From JAAZVM01 sp041694155 (GTDB lineage Bacteria > Patescibacteriota > Gracilibacteria > BD1-5 > UBA6164), in the NCBI GenBank assembly GCA_041694155.1, contig JASMTS010000012.1:124001-188000 (forward strand): DNA of 64,000 bases. The letters run 5' to 3'. Position 1 is the stretch's first letter. Each line of letters opens with the position of its first letter. Under the pieces are notes generated by a model, which ran no database searches, was not told where the DNA came from, and was given only the letters and a program-made list of their open reading frames with translations. A program made the position numbers and the translations under genes. This document shows, in pieces, positions 36,279 through 47,190 of the stretch.

Positions 36279-36635
36279 GTGATATCTAAAAAATTTAGAT
36301 TAACTGAGAAACAAGTAAAAAGGGTTTTACATAAGTGAAAGCCTTTTTTTTCTTATTGAATTGTTGTTAATTATTGAAAAAATAAACTTTGATATACTAG
36401 ATTTTCAATAGTTATATGATCCAAATCAGTTAATAATAATGTAGAGAGAAACTTTTTCAGAAGAAGATTCTATAATCTAATAAAAAGTAATATAAATAGT
36501 GATTATTGATATGATTTTGTATTTGTTGTAAAAAAACAAACAAAACTTGATAAAAAAAATAAGAAAAGTATATTTTCTTTTGATAATGATGTTAAATTTT
36601 TATTAAATAAATTAAAAGAATGAAAAAAATTTTAG
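36279..36635 (+). CDS. rnpA: Ribonuclease P protein component
   Basis: 118 aa. Protein subunit of RNase P, which trims tRNA 5' leaders. The core RFSIVIGSKSVNNNVERNFFRRRF (read at about 45-68) contains the RNR-type RNA-binding signature; the C-terminus is basic. Start taken as GTG at 36279, because the only in-frame upstream codons before a TAG are not ATG/GTG. It overlaps the yidC start by 16 bases. Confidence 0.92.
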
Positions 36636-37786
36636 ATATTTTGCTTATAGCAATATTAACAATATTATTATTTAATTTACTTACTTGAGAAGATAATCAA
36701 GAATTAAATAATACTTTAAATATTTCTTTTGTAGAGAACAGTTATACTATACCAGCATCTGTATGAGTACAAGTTAATAACCAAACATCTACATGAGTAA
36801 CAATAAACACATGTAATGATATAGATATAAGTTATTCATGAGAAAAATTATCTTTTTGAGAGTGATTTTGTAAAGATATAACAGTTGATTCATGAGAAAA
36901 TCATATAATAAAGTATGATAATTATTATACAAAATTTGATAAAGCATGAAATTATACTTTAACTTCAAATGTATCAGATAAAGAGTATTTTGACCAATTT
37001 GAGTTAGAAAATAGTTGAACATTTAAAAAAATATTTACTACTTTATTATATGCTCCTGTATATAATTTGGTTATCTATTTTATAAATCTTTTTCAAGGTT
37101 CTTTTGGGTTGGCTATTGTTTGTGTTACTGTTATACTTAGAATTCTTCTTTTATGGCCTCAACACAAGATGATGGTTAGTCAAAGAAAGCTTCAAGCATT
37201 ACAACCAAAAATAAAAAAGATACAAGAAGAGTTCAAATGAAATCAACAAATGTTATGAATGAAAATGATGGAATTGTACAAAAAAGAAAAAGTTAATCCT
37301 GTATGATCATGTTGATTTTTACTTATACAAATGCCTATACTTTTAGTTATATACTATATAATAATAGGTATACAAGATCCCTCTAACATATATTATTTAT
37401 ATTCATTTCAAGAGTTTTTTAAATTGTCTGATATAAGTTTCAATTTTTATTGATTTGATTTATTAAAAAATTGATGAGTACAATGATTAATATTAGCTTT
37501 AATTGTCGCATCTATACAGTTTGCCCAAATAAAATTATCTCTTGCAAATAAAGCTAATGATGATAAAAAATCAGAAGTTGTTTTAGAGAAAAAGTCATGA
37601 GATGATAAGTATTCTCAAATGATGCCTGATCCAGAAATGATAAACAAATTTATGCTTTATTGAATGCCTGTTATGGTTTGAATATTTACTTTTAGTCTTT
37701 TCGCTGCAGTATGAGTATATTGGGGTATATCTACATTATTTATGTTATTTCAACAATTAATAGTAAATAAAATAATTAAAAAGTAA
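36620..37786 (+). CDS. yidC: Membrane protein insertase YidC
   Basis: 388 aa. Inserts and folds membrane proteins. N-terminal transmembrane segment (3-21), an outside domain (about 22-135), then the conserved YidC core: LYAPVYNLVIYF, LRILLLWPQHKMMVSQRKLQALQPKIKK split by the first cytoplasmic loop, MELYKKEKVNP, and three more helices to ISTLFMLFQQ. The start ATG lies inside rnpA (16-base overlap). Completes rpmH-rnpA-yidC. Its usual partner jag lies elsewhere, at 49722-50214. Confidence 0.95.
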
Positions 37787-37866
37787 AGATTACTGGATGC
37801 AATATTTTTGCACTTATAAAAGTTTTTTGTATTATACAAAGGTATTATATGTTAATTTCCTATATT

Positions 37867-38544
37867 ATGTTTAAAAAATCTTTGGCACTGTTTTTATTAT
37901 TATGACTATCAGTGTTTAATGTTTCATTTGCGTATGATGAAGAAATAGAATGTTCTTCTGATCCTGTATTCTCTGAATATTCTTGTACTCAATGTTTTGA
38001 TTGATGAGAAAAAGCTGAGTGAGCTTATATTAGTTTACTTAGTGATGATTGGGAAAACGCTTCAGGTGTTTCTAAAGTTATGTATACAGAACAACAAGAA
38101 ATGCCAGTTATGTATAACTTAAATTCTGAAGCTTCTTGGTCACAAACTCCTTCAAGCGAAGACTTTTGGAGTTATACTGATGATTTTGAATCATTATATT
38201 CAGATGAACAACTAGGTTATGTTTTAGAGCCAGGTCAAAGTGTTAAATGGATTGAGTCAAATCTTTCTTATGCTTACTCTTTGGATACAAATAATGTAGC
38301 TCAATGAGAAAATATATGATTATTGGTTTATTCTTTATTGAGTCATAACATACTTGATTCGTGAGAAGTTTCTATGAATAGTGAGCCTCATAAAGAATGT
38401 GTTTTATACAAATCATGAGATGAAAATGAAGAAACACCAGTTGAACCAGAGACTCTACCTCAAACTTGACCAGCAGAATTTTTATTATTATTGATTCTTG
38501 CTATGATATTAGGTTTTGGTATAGTAAGATATAGAAATAGTTAA
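37867..38544 (+). CDS. Secreted protein with C-terminal LPQTG-type anchor signal
   Basis: 225 aa. Signal peptide (1-22, SFAY end), a Cys-containing region (CSSDPVFSEYSCTQC), a soluble domain, then LPQTGPAEF (197-205), a hydrophobic helix and a basic tail (VRYRNS). This is the layout of a sortase substrate, though in CPR proteins the LPxTGPAE motif may simply mark a membrane anchor. No sortase gene is seen in the window. Followed by a terminator. Confidence 0.8.
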
Positions 38545-38550
38545 TATTTA

Positions 38551-38578
38551 AAAGATAGGTTAATTGCCTATCTTTTTT
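38551..38578 (+). terminator. Terminator after the LPQTG protein gene
   Basis: AAAGATAGG / CCTATCTTT stem followed by T-run. Confidence 0.85.
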
Positions 38579-38673
38579 ATTTATAAAAAACAATATTTGT
38601 CAAGTTGTTTATTTGTAATATTGTTATCTAATATGTTATTATTATTATGTATTTAAATTTTTAATAATATATT

Positions 38674-41600
38674 ATGCTTAATTCTTTTAAACAAATTGTA
38701 AATATTTATAAAATCTTGTTGAAATCAAGCTTTATGCAAGAAGTAGATTCTTGATCAAATGAAGTTAATGAAGAACTTACTGAAGATAATAAAGAAAAAT
38801 ATCTAAATGATAATAAAGATAAAATAATTTCTTTTTTAGAGAATGTAGATATTGATAATGATGAACTTTTAGAGTTTAGTGATACAGAAAGTAATAATGA
38901 AAGCCTGGTTTCTCTTTGAAGAATACTTAGGGCATTGGAGCTTGATACATTCAAGCTTCAAGAATGAATAGATATGAACCAAGTAATTGAAAAGATAAGA
39001 AACTACTCATATGAAGCAAAAGAAATATCAGAAGAAACTCATAGACAAACTACTGAGTTATCAAATGAAACATCTGCTAATTTAGAGTTTAACAATAAAC
39101 TATCTTCATTAAATGAATTAGATTTATTTAATCTTAGTCAACAACTAGATAGAACTGTAAATAGTTCATCAGAATGATTTAATAGAAAATGAGCTCAAAG
39201 AGCATTACAAAATATGTGATATGATATATCATATACCAATAGAAATTGAGAAATAGTAGATTGAGAAGCAGCTATTGATTGAGACTTATGACAAGCTTAC
39301 TCTAGTGCTATGAAAAACTTTCAAAATGATTTATGAGTAGCACCAACTTGAGAATTAGATCAAACAACAGTAGATGTATTTCAAAGCAAAATATCTACAC
39401 TATTAGATAAATCTTCTTCTAATATAGAATCTAATGATGATTTAGAGTCTTCTACAAAAGAAGAATCATTAGATACAAGACAAAGAACTATAGAAGAAAA
39501 TGATAGTAGTATGGAAATTATTTTTTGAGTAGGTGAAGCAAATTTTGAATGATTAAAAGAAAATATAAACTTTAGATCTTTTGAATCAATGGTAAAAAAT
39601 ATGTCATTTGATCAAATAAAAGGTTTATATACAAGACTGGTTGATATATCTAAGGAAAATAACCTTAATGAAAGAACAGGTAGGTTTAGATATACTCCTT
39701 TTAATATAGAAGAATTAAAAAATGAATTAAATGATTCTTGATATGAAGCAGATTGATTTTTTGGTTGAATAGAGATGGGGTCAATTATGCAACTTTTTGA
39801 AAATATTTACCAAACTCAAGAAAAGTTTAATAATTGAGTAGATTTTAAAGATAAGTTAGCTGTAATTATTGATTATAATTGAGACTGATATATAGATAAT
39901 GAAGTTAGATTTTATACAAAAGAAAAACAATTATTAGAATCTATACAAGATGAATCTAATTTTGAAAATTTATTATCTAATCTTTGATATTCTTCAATTG
40001 AAGAATTCAATAATTGATTTAATGAAAACTATTATTGATCTAGAAGTGAATTTAAAGAAAGATTAGCTTCAGTACTTGATACATCTGATGTCTTGAATCC
40101 ATGAGCAATGCTCGTTAATCCTAATGCTTTAAAAGAATTTAATGAATACAGAGAGTCATTACCTAATATAGAATCTAGTGTATCAGATGCTATTGATAGT
40201 CATGAAAAAACAAAAGATTTACCAGCTGAAACAAGATCTCAAATAAAACTTCAAGCTGTATGAGCTATAGTTGGTTCTTCTACTGGTTTATGAGCTTGAT
40301 TTGATGTTAGTGAAGCTACAAATAATCTTATTGATTCAGCTTGATTTGGTATAATTAATTGAGTTCCTTGAATAGGTATTTCAAAAAATATCTTTAAAAC
40401 AGAAGATGGTTGATTTAGGGTTGATGCATGAGCTGTTAACTTTATACCAATATTATGAGCAGCTTGAGAATTAAGCGAATGAGAAATAAACGAATTTAAA
40501 GAATTATTTCCTAATGAAATAGATTGAAGCGCCCAAGTTAATATATGAGCTTGAATATCAACTCTTTGATCAACTATCTGAATAGAGTTTAATAATCTTG
40601 ATGAATCTACAAAACTTTGAATAGAAAGAGCTAAATGAGAAATGTCAGAAGTTTTAGATAGAGTTTTTGAAGATATTGAAGATGGAAAAACTTTTGAAGA
40701 AAGTAATTTTTCTTGAAACGAACAAGATAGAATTATATATCAAAGATTGTCTTCAATGTTAGAAGCCAATTGAGGTCATGCTAATTACTTGAAAGAATGA
40801 GCTTTAAATAATTATGAAAGAACATTGTATGAAAATGCTGATGGATTAAATTTTAGTGGTGTATGATTTGGTCTTGCCTTTGTAGCTTGATACTTACCAA
40901 TACCTTTGTTACTAGTAAAATGAGAAAATCATTCTACTGAATGGAGACAAGTTGAAACATATTCTCCTGTATGATCTAATGAACAAGAAGCATGATATGT
41001 AGAATCTTGAATAGAGTCAAATGCTGAAATTTTATCTAGTTTAGAATCTTTTGAAGATGCCTTTTCTTGGAGAACTCGTTACAATAAAGGTTCAATTGAT
41101 TTCTTGACTACAAGTAATGATTTAAATACTAGATGGCAAGGTTTAGAAAGATTATCTATATGAGTTAGAGCTTTAAGAGAAGCTAACTTAGGAGAGTTTT
41201 TATCTACAGTAGAATCAGAAAATGATAAATGGATTGTTATATCAACACTTTCTCAATATATGAAAAAAGCTAACGATTTTGATAATTGAGATTTATCTTC
41301 TTGGAATGAAAGAACATCAGAATTTATAAATACTGATAGAGAAAGAAGATCATGATTTAATGAAATGTTTTGATTTAATACGGATCAAGAGGCTCAAAGT
41401 TATTACTCAATGTTAGAATCATGAGATGAAATTTGAAAAACTAATATAATGTGACTTGGTTTTGATGCTACAGCAAGTAAAAATGTAGAGTGAACAACTG
41501 TGAAATGAGTTGACACTTTATATACAAACTTAAGTGTAATGACAGTTGATTGAGAACCTTTACTAGTTCCAGTTACTGATAAATCAAAAATTGATTCATT

Positions 41601-41973
41601 TATACAAACTTTAAATAATTTACAATTAGAAGATTCTGTGAAGCAAGAGATAATATCTTGATTAGAAAATTGAGATGTAGAATTATCTTTTTATAAAGAT
41701 CCAGAAGGTTTTGATGATAGATTATTATTAACTACTCCTTGAGAATCTGCTACTGTTATTCCTAATATAGATGTTTATCAACCAGGTTATAATACACTAA
41801 ATGTTTGAGTATGAATAGTTTGAGAACAAAGAGAAAAAAATGATGGATGACAATCAAGTGAACCTTGAGTTGAAGGATGACAATCTTCAAGACCATGAGT
41901 TGAAAACGAACAATGACCATGAACTTGATGATGAAATTGAGGAACTTGAGTTAATCAATGATGAAGATATTAG
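38674..41973 (+). CDS. 1099-aa protein with peptidoglycan-binding-like domain
   Basis: 1099 aa, no clear signal peptide (start MLNSFKQIVNIYK). Residues 1-165 are acidic and helical. A PG_binding_1-like unit lies at about 170-245 (ALQNMGYDI, then a UGA-rich DGEAAIDGDLGQAY stretch, MKNFQNDLGV and TGELDQTTVDVFQ), and a weaker second unit near 350-385. An EF-hand-like DYNGDGYID occurs near 405. Hydrophobic, Gly-rich stretches appear at about 528-560 and 730-750. The tail (1060-1099) is Gly/Gln/Pro rich and coded largely by UGA. Probably an envelope-associated structural protein; function not known. Confidence 0.82.
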
Positions 41974-41990
41974 TTTTTAAAAAATTTAAA

Positions 41991-42185
41991 ATGTACAAAT
42001 ATTGACTTTTGTTAATTTTAGTTATAATTAATTTAACTTCTTGCTCTAAAGATTTAACAAATGAAAAAATTAGTGAAAATAATTTAAATTTATTTGTAGA
42101 ATGAGAGTCTAAATCAGATGGAGATTTTAAAAAGACTTGATGACCATGATGACCATCTTTTCAAACTTGATCTAGAAATAATTAA
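41991..42185 (+). CDS. Small lipoprotein
   Basis: 64 aa. Hydrophobic signal (1-15) and lipobox LTSC, with Cys18 as predicted lipid site. The mature part is short and ends in a Gly/Pro run (TGGPGGPSFQTG) coded by repeated TGA. It begins 17 bases after the large protein's stop and ends 16 bases before the next gene. No family recognised; the reading frame is supported by the lipobox and tight spacing. Confidence 0.6.
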
Positions 42186-42201
42186 TAATAACTTAAAAAA
42201 T

Positions 42202-44388
42202 ATGAAAAAATTACTTTTATTCTTTGTTTTTTTATTATTCAATTTATTTTCATTAAATAATCATGTATTTGCTTCTTCTTGTGATGAAGTATTTGATTGA
42301 TGATTTCTTAGGTATGATTATTCTTATACATTTTATGATGATTGGATAAATGGTGAAAACAGGGATGTATTCCTTAATAATTATAGAGTTGACTATAATA
42401 CTTCATATCTTGATGAATCATCACCTTTTTGATGGACAAATAGGTTAGTTGATAATTGATACAAAGTTAATCCAAACTCTAGAATGAAGGTATTAGAAAC
42501 TTGAGCTAACTGGAGAATTCATTGAAAACCTTCTACAAGAACTAATTGAACAAGAAATAGTTATGATTTTAGTTTAGAATACACAATAGATTATGATTAC
42601 TCAAATAATTATCCAGACGCAAGTGATGATTATTCTCATAGAGAATGTGTTTATTATAGTGTAACATGGTGTTGAGACTGAGTATTAGATAACTCTTATG
42701 AAACTTGTGATTATAATGATCCAAATCAACAATGATGGTGAACATGAGGATGTAATACAAGTTGTGAACCAGTAATTGATAATACTAGTTCATCAAGTAG
42801 TAGTTCATCTTCATCTTCTAGTAGTAGTTCTTCAAGTTCATCGAGCTCATCTTCATCAAGTTCTAGCTCCTCTAGTTCTTCAAGCTCATCATCATCAAGT
42901 AGTAGTTCGTCTTCATGATGAAGTTCAAGCTCTGGATGATCTAGTAGTTCTTCTAGTACATCAAGCTCTTGAGGTGGCTCAAGTTCAGGGTGATCTAGTA
43001 GTTCATCTTGATGATGAACACCAGATACTGTATGTTGAGATTGAGTTGTTCAAAGACCTAGTAATAATCCATACTCTTGTGTAGAGAGTTATGATACAGA
43101 TTGAAATCCTATTTATGGTACTTGTTATAATTTTATAAACGAAGAGTGTGATTATTGAACAAACCCTTCTAGCTACCCTGATTGGTGTTGAGTTCCTTGA
43201 GGTTCTAATCAATGTAAAATAACTTGAAATTTATCTTTTCCTGCATCATGAGATTTAGAATTCTGACCTCAAGATAGTGTAACTATTTGAGATTGAATGA
43301 ATCCATATACGGCATATTCTCTTGAGAAACCGTATATACAAAACAATACTTCATTTGATTATTATTTTGATGAATTATGTGTTGTAATAAAATCATGAAA
43401 TACTCTAGATTGATCTACAACTTGTCAATCTATACCTGAAGTATTAAAATCTTGAGATAGACATTATTTTTCAAGTTATCCTTATTTTGAAGGTAATACA
43501 AGTAGTTTAAGTTCTTGATCTTATTGAGATAATATAGTTGTAACTACATTAAAAAATGATTGAGAAATATATTCTGATACAGATCATTTAAATTGAGAAT
43601 TATTGGTAAGGGTATCAAAACCTAGTATAGCAACTACATGAGGTTGAACTAGTTATGTTTGAACTACTGCATGAATATCTGATGTAAATGATGTAACTAA
43701 TAATAAAACAAATACTGAAGAAAATAAAAACTTTGTATGACTTAGTGTTTGATCATGAGATATATCTAGTTATTCTGAAGATGTTAGTGATTCTGATTCT
43801 GTTAACAAAGTAAAACAAGAGTGAGAAAATTACTCATCTAAATCTAGTTCTGAAGTCAGTTCTTTATGAACTGCTAGCTCTAGTACTAGTGATTTATCAG
43901 ATTTCGAAAGTTATAATGGTATTGACAATGCTTATGTTTTAAGAGATAAAGATTTTATTATTAATGAAAATACATTGGTATGACAATCTTGAGTTAGAAC
44001 ATATATAATAGAATGATGAAATCTTATAATAGATTGAGATATAAGATATAGTAGTAATATAGCTTTTGTTGTAAAATGATGAGATATTGTTATTAATCAA
44101 TCAGTAACAAGAATAGATGGAACTTATATATCTATTCCAAAATCAAGTCAGTGATGAGATATAGAATCGGACTGAAATAAGACTACAAATGTATTAAATG
44201 TATTTGGTTCTCTATATTGAAATTCAAATGATTTGGTAAAAAATAGAACTTATATAAAATATAATACATGAAATCAATTAGATGTTGGTACAATAGTTAG
44301 TTTTGGTTCTTCTGTTTTTAGAGAACCTGCGCCATTAACATCTACTTTTATCTCAGAGTATATGGAAGCTGTTAAAGTTTCAAACTAA
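42202..44388 (+). CDS. Secreted Ser-linker protein with disulfide-rich repeats
   Basis: 728 aa. Signal peptide (1-25, HVFAS). An N-terminal beta-rich domain is followed by a CGDGVLDNSYETCDY...GGCNTSC unit (about 154-192), then a linker with 43 consecutive serines followed by Ser/Gly blocks (196-272). A second CGDGVV...EECDYG...C unit follows (about 276-335). Both units resemble the Myxococcus disulfide repeat (DUF4215-like). The C-terminal part (about 340-728) is strand-rich. Start chosen at ATG 42202 because an in-frame upstream ATG would lie inside the lipoprotein gene and lack a signal peptide. Likely surface-exposed. Confidence 0.85.
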
Positions 44389-44419
44389 AAAAAGAATAGC
44401 AATTGCTATTCTTTTTTTA
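44388..44419. terminator. Bidirectional terminator
   Basis: AAAAAGAATAGCAATTGCTATTCTTTTT palindrome with T-run, read here as AAAGAATAGC / GCTATTCTTT. The stop of the minus-strand methyltransferase gene is in the T-run. Confidence 0.9.
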
Positions 44420-45454
44420 GTATATTTTAGGTATAAATTTATATTTTACTTTTTTCTTGTATTCCAAATAATCTGGATCCATTTCTAGGTGTCTTTCTTC
44501 TGTAATTGCTCTTAAATAATATATTGTAAACCGCAACATTAATGAAACAAATATCAGTATTATCATTTTTATATTAAAATCTTTAATATTTACTATTATT
44601 ATTGGTAATGCTCAAATAAGCCGAGCTAAATTTTTTGTCGCATAAGCAGGGTGTCTAACATACTTGTAAGGTCATCTAGATATTATTCATCTATTTGTTA
44701 AATTACTAGCTTTTAATCATAGTGCTACTGATGCCCGAGAATATATAGCAAAAATTATTAATATTAGTATATTCATAGCGATATGTAAATTCATATTATC
44801 AAATGTTGGGTAGTCACTACTATACCATCATAATATTTTTTCTATACTTATATTAAATGGAGGGTAACATATAATAGCTACAGTCCATCATAATAATGTA
44901 GGCTCTACACTTTTTATTTTGTTTCATAGATGCTTACTTTCTAACATGTATCATAATGTAAAGAATAAAAGATCTATTATAAAAATAAAAGTCAGTATTC
45001 ATGCAAAAAGATATGTATTAAAATAATACAAAAAATTACTTGATAGTAACTCTATTTCATTATTTCACCAATATATTTTATCTATTACAAATCATATATT
45101 ACCAGTTAACCATACTACCATCATAGGCAAGAAAAAAACTTTTACTAGCCATGCTAATATCGATGTCTTTTCTTCTTTATTTATTTTATAAGAGCTGTTT
45201 TTTATTTTTTTTGATATATATTCTATAGATATTCTTGCTTTTGATTTTTCTTTTTCTAGTATATAAAAAGGAATCAATAATATTGCATATAATATTATAA
45301 TAATATGAAATACATCTAAGCTGTTAAAGTTTAAGCTTAGAATATTCATGTCTTTTATCAAGAAGTCACTATAATAATTATTGTTTACATAAAAAAGGTA
45401 TGCTAATGATATGAATACCATAGTACTTATGTAGTTTTTTGCTAAATCTTTCAT
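44417..45454 (-). CDS. Isoprenylcysteine carboxyl methyltransferase (ICMT)-like membrane protein
   Basis: 345 aa with about nine hydrophobic segments. The C-terminal quarter has ISRGPYKYVRHPAYATKNLAR and later ITEERHLEMDPDYLEYKKKV, the SAM-binding signature of the ICMT/PEMT superfamily (RHPxY plus EE...Y). Such enzymes methylate lipids or prenylated substrates; the target here is unknown. The N-terminal part is longer than in simple ICMT relatives. Divergent from gmk. Confidence 0.82.
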
Positions 45455-45576
45455 TTTTTATATAATTATTACATACTTATTTTGATACTATCAAAAAAAG
45501 CTTAAAAGTAAACATAAATTGCTTTTTTGATTTTTTTTATTAGATTACCTTATTATTATATAATTAATAATTTTAA

Positions 45577-46200
45577 ATGAAGAAAGGACATATATTTTTT
45601 ATTTCATGAGTAGCTTGAGCTTGAAAATGAACAGCAATAAAATGATTACTTAAAAAAAATATTGATAACTTAGAATTGGCTCTTTCATGTAAAACAAGAG
45701 AGCCAAGAAAATGAGAAGTTTTATGAGTAGATTATAACAAGCTTAGTGTGGAAGAGTTCAAAATTTCTATAGAAAAATGAGAATTTTTAGAATATAACTT
45801 TATACATAATCAGGCTTATTACTGAACAAGATATAAAGATGTTATAGATAATTGAATAAATAAATGAAAAATTATAATTAAAGAAATGGATATATTAGTT
45901 TTACCAAAAGTATTAGAAGAAAATAAAGATCTTAGAAATGATTTTACATATATATTTATTGATTTGCCTATAGAAAAAATAAAGGAAAGAATGATTCATA
46001 GGTGAGATGATGTGACTTGATTAGATTATCAAAATAGAATTAATTCAGCACTAAAAGAAAAAGAATTAAAACATTTAGCAGATCATATTATTGATTGAAG
46101 TTGAAAACCAGAAGATACTTTGGACTCTTTGAATAATATTATAAATTTAAAACTAAAAAATATTAATGAATATACATATAATAACAATATTTCCTGATAG
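45577..46200 (+). CDS. gmk: Guanylate kinase
   Basis: 207 aa. Converts GMP to GDP. P-loop SGVAGAGKGT (about 10-19, several Gly UGA), then SCKTREPRKGEVLGVDYNKLS and FLEYNFIHNQAYYGT, the GMP-binding signatures. Ends TGA-TAG, read Gly-stop. Its last 35 bases overlap the start of trmD in another frame. A TATATAAT box lies about 25 bases before the ATG. Confidence 0.93.
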
Positions 46201-46822
46201 TTTTAGCTCTTATTTTTCTAACTCTATTATAAAAAATGCAATAGATAATAAATTATTAAATATATATTATTACAAATTGAATGATTTTTCATCTTTAAAA
46301 ACAAAAAGAGTAGATTCATGAGCATATTGAATGCATTGACAAGTTATATGACCAAAATCTTTATCAAAAGCTATAAACCATATATTTGATACTTTATGAA
46401 AAAAAGTACCTGTTATTTATATGTGACCATCTTGAGATTTGTTAAATCAAAAAAAAATAGAAAATTATTATAAAAAACTTGAATCAAAAGACTTTATAAT
46501 AATATGTGGTCATTATGAATGAATAGATCAAAGAATAATAGATAAGTATGTAGATTATGAAATCAGTATATGAGAATATGTCGTTACTAGTTGAGAATTA
46601 TCTTCTATGGTATTTATAGATTCACTTATAAGACATATTCCAGGTGTTTTGTGAAATGAATTATCTTTAAACGAAGACAGTTATTCTAAAAAATTGAATA
46701 GACAAAAAGAGTATCCTGTATATACTCGTCCTAAAATTTTTGAATGATTGGAGGTTCCAAGTGTCTTGTTATCTTGAAATCATAAAAAAATAAACGAATG
46801 GAAAAATAATAATTTAAGATAA
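46166..46822 (+). CDS. trmD: tRNA (guanine37-N1)-methyltransferase TrmD
   Basis: 218 aa SPOUT enzyme that methylates G37 of tRNA, preventing frameshifts. Seen are MNIHIITIFPDSF, the CGHYEGIDQRI knot motif, SIGEYVVTSGE, RHIPGVLGNE, YTRP and LLSGNHKKINEW. Two departures: the general-base Asp of SIGDYVL (Asp169 in E. coli) is Glu137, and the usual YGGGPGM loop reads SGAYGMHGQ. The Arg of the catalytic pair is kept. Shorter than E. coli TrmD (255 aa). Overlaps gmk by 35 bases, so probably coupled. Confidence 0.95.
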
Positions 46823-46829
46823 AAAATAT

Positions 46830-47174
46830 ATGAATTCTTTTGATAAATACATAGATTATATATGGAACTTGGTTACATTTGAGTTTGCCTTTAAATTTTT
46901 TTTAGTTTACTTTTTTGTTATATGGATATCACTTGTTGTATGGGTTATAAAAGATATTTCTATAAGGTCTAATAACCTTTTTGTACAAATATTATCAGTT
47001 CTTATTATACTTTTATTGACTCCTTTAGGTATATTTATATATCTTCTTATAAGGCCAAGAGCAACATTATATGAAAAATATTATCAAGAAATAGAAGATA
47101 ACCTAGATATAATAAACGAAATAATAGAAGAGAGAAAAAAAGATATTGAATATCAAAAAAAAGAAGAAGTTTAA
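46830..47174 (+). CDS. Two-helix membrane protein with cytoplasmic coiled tail
   Basis: 114 aa. Two transmembrane segments (about 19-42 and 52-76) then RPRATLYEKYYQEIEDN and a charged helix to the end. The single-Gly protein uses no UGA. It begins 7 bases after trmD and likely belongs to the gmk-trmD operon. The arrangement of two helices followed by an (I/L)RP and YE-Y motif recurs in CPR small membrane proteins of unknown role. Confidence 0.75.
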   Translation: MNSFDKYIDYIWNLVTFEFAFKFFLVYFFVIWISLVVWVIKDISIRSNNLFVQILSVLIILLLTPLGIFIYLLIRPRATLYEKYYQEIEDNLDIINEIIEERKKDIEYQKKEEV

Positions 47175-47190
47175 TACTTCTTCTTTTTTT
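47156..47190. terminator. Bidirectional terminator
   Basis: AAAGAAGAAGT / ACTTCTTCTTT stem around TTAAT, flanked by A-run and T-run. The trigger factor gene stops at 47189-47191 in the T-run, and the plus-strand stop is in the loop. Confidence 0.88.

Noticed and set aside
42787..43017. Possible CRISPR array or microsatellite
   Set aside because: There is no constant repeat unit; all six serine codons are mixed and the frame stays open.
42776..43084. A 102-aa plus-strand frame rich in His, Val and Leu
   Set aside because: It is the shifted-frame shadow of the polyserine tract; the Ser frame continues a signal-peptide protein with disulfide repeats.
43003..43212. A 69-aa Arg/Ile/Ser minus-strand frame
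   Set aside because: Antisense of the second disulfide repeat; no signal peptide or spacing to support it.
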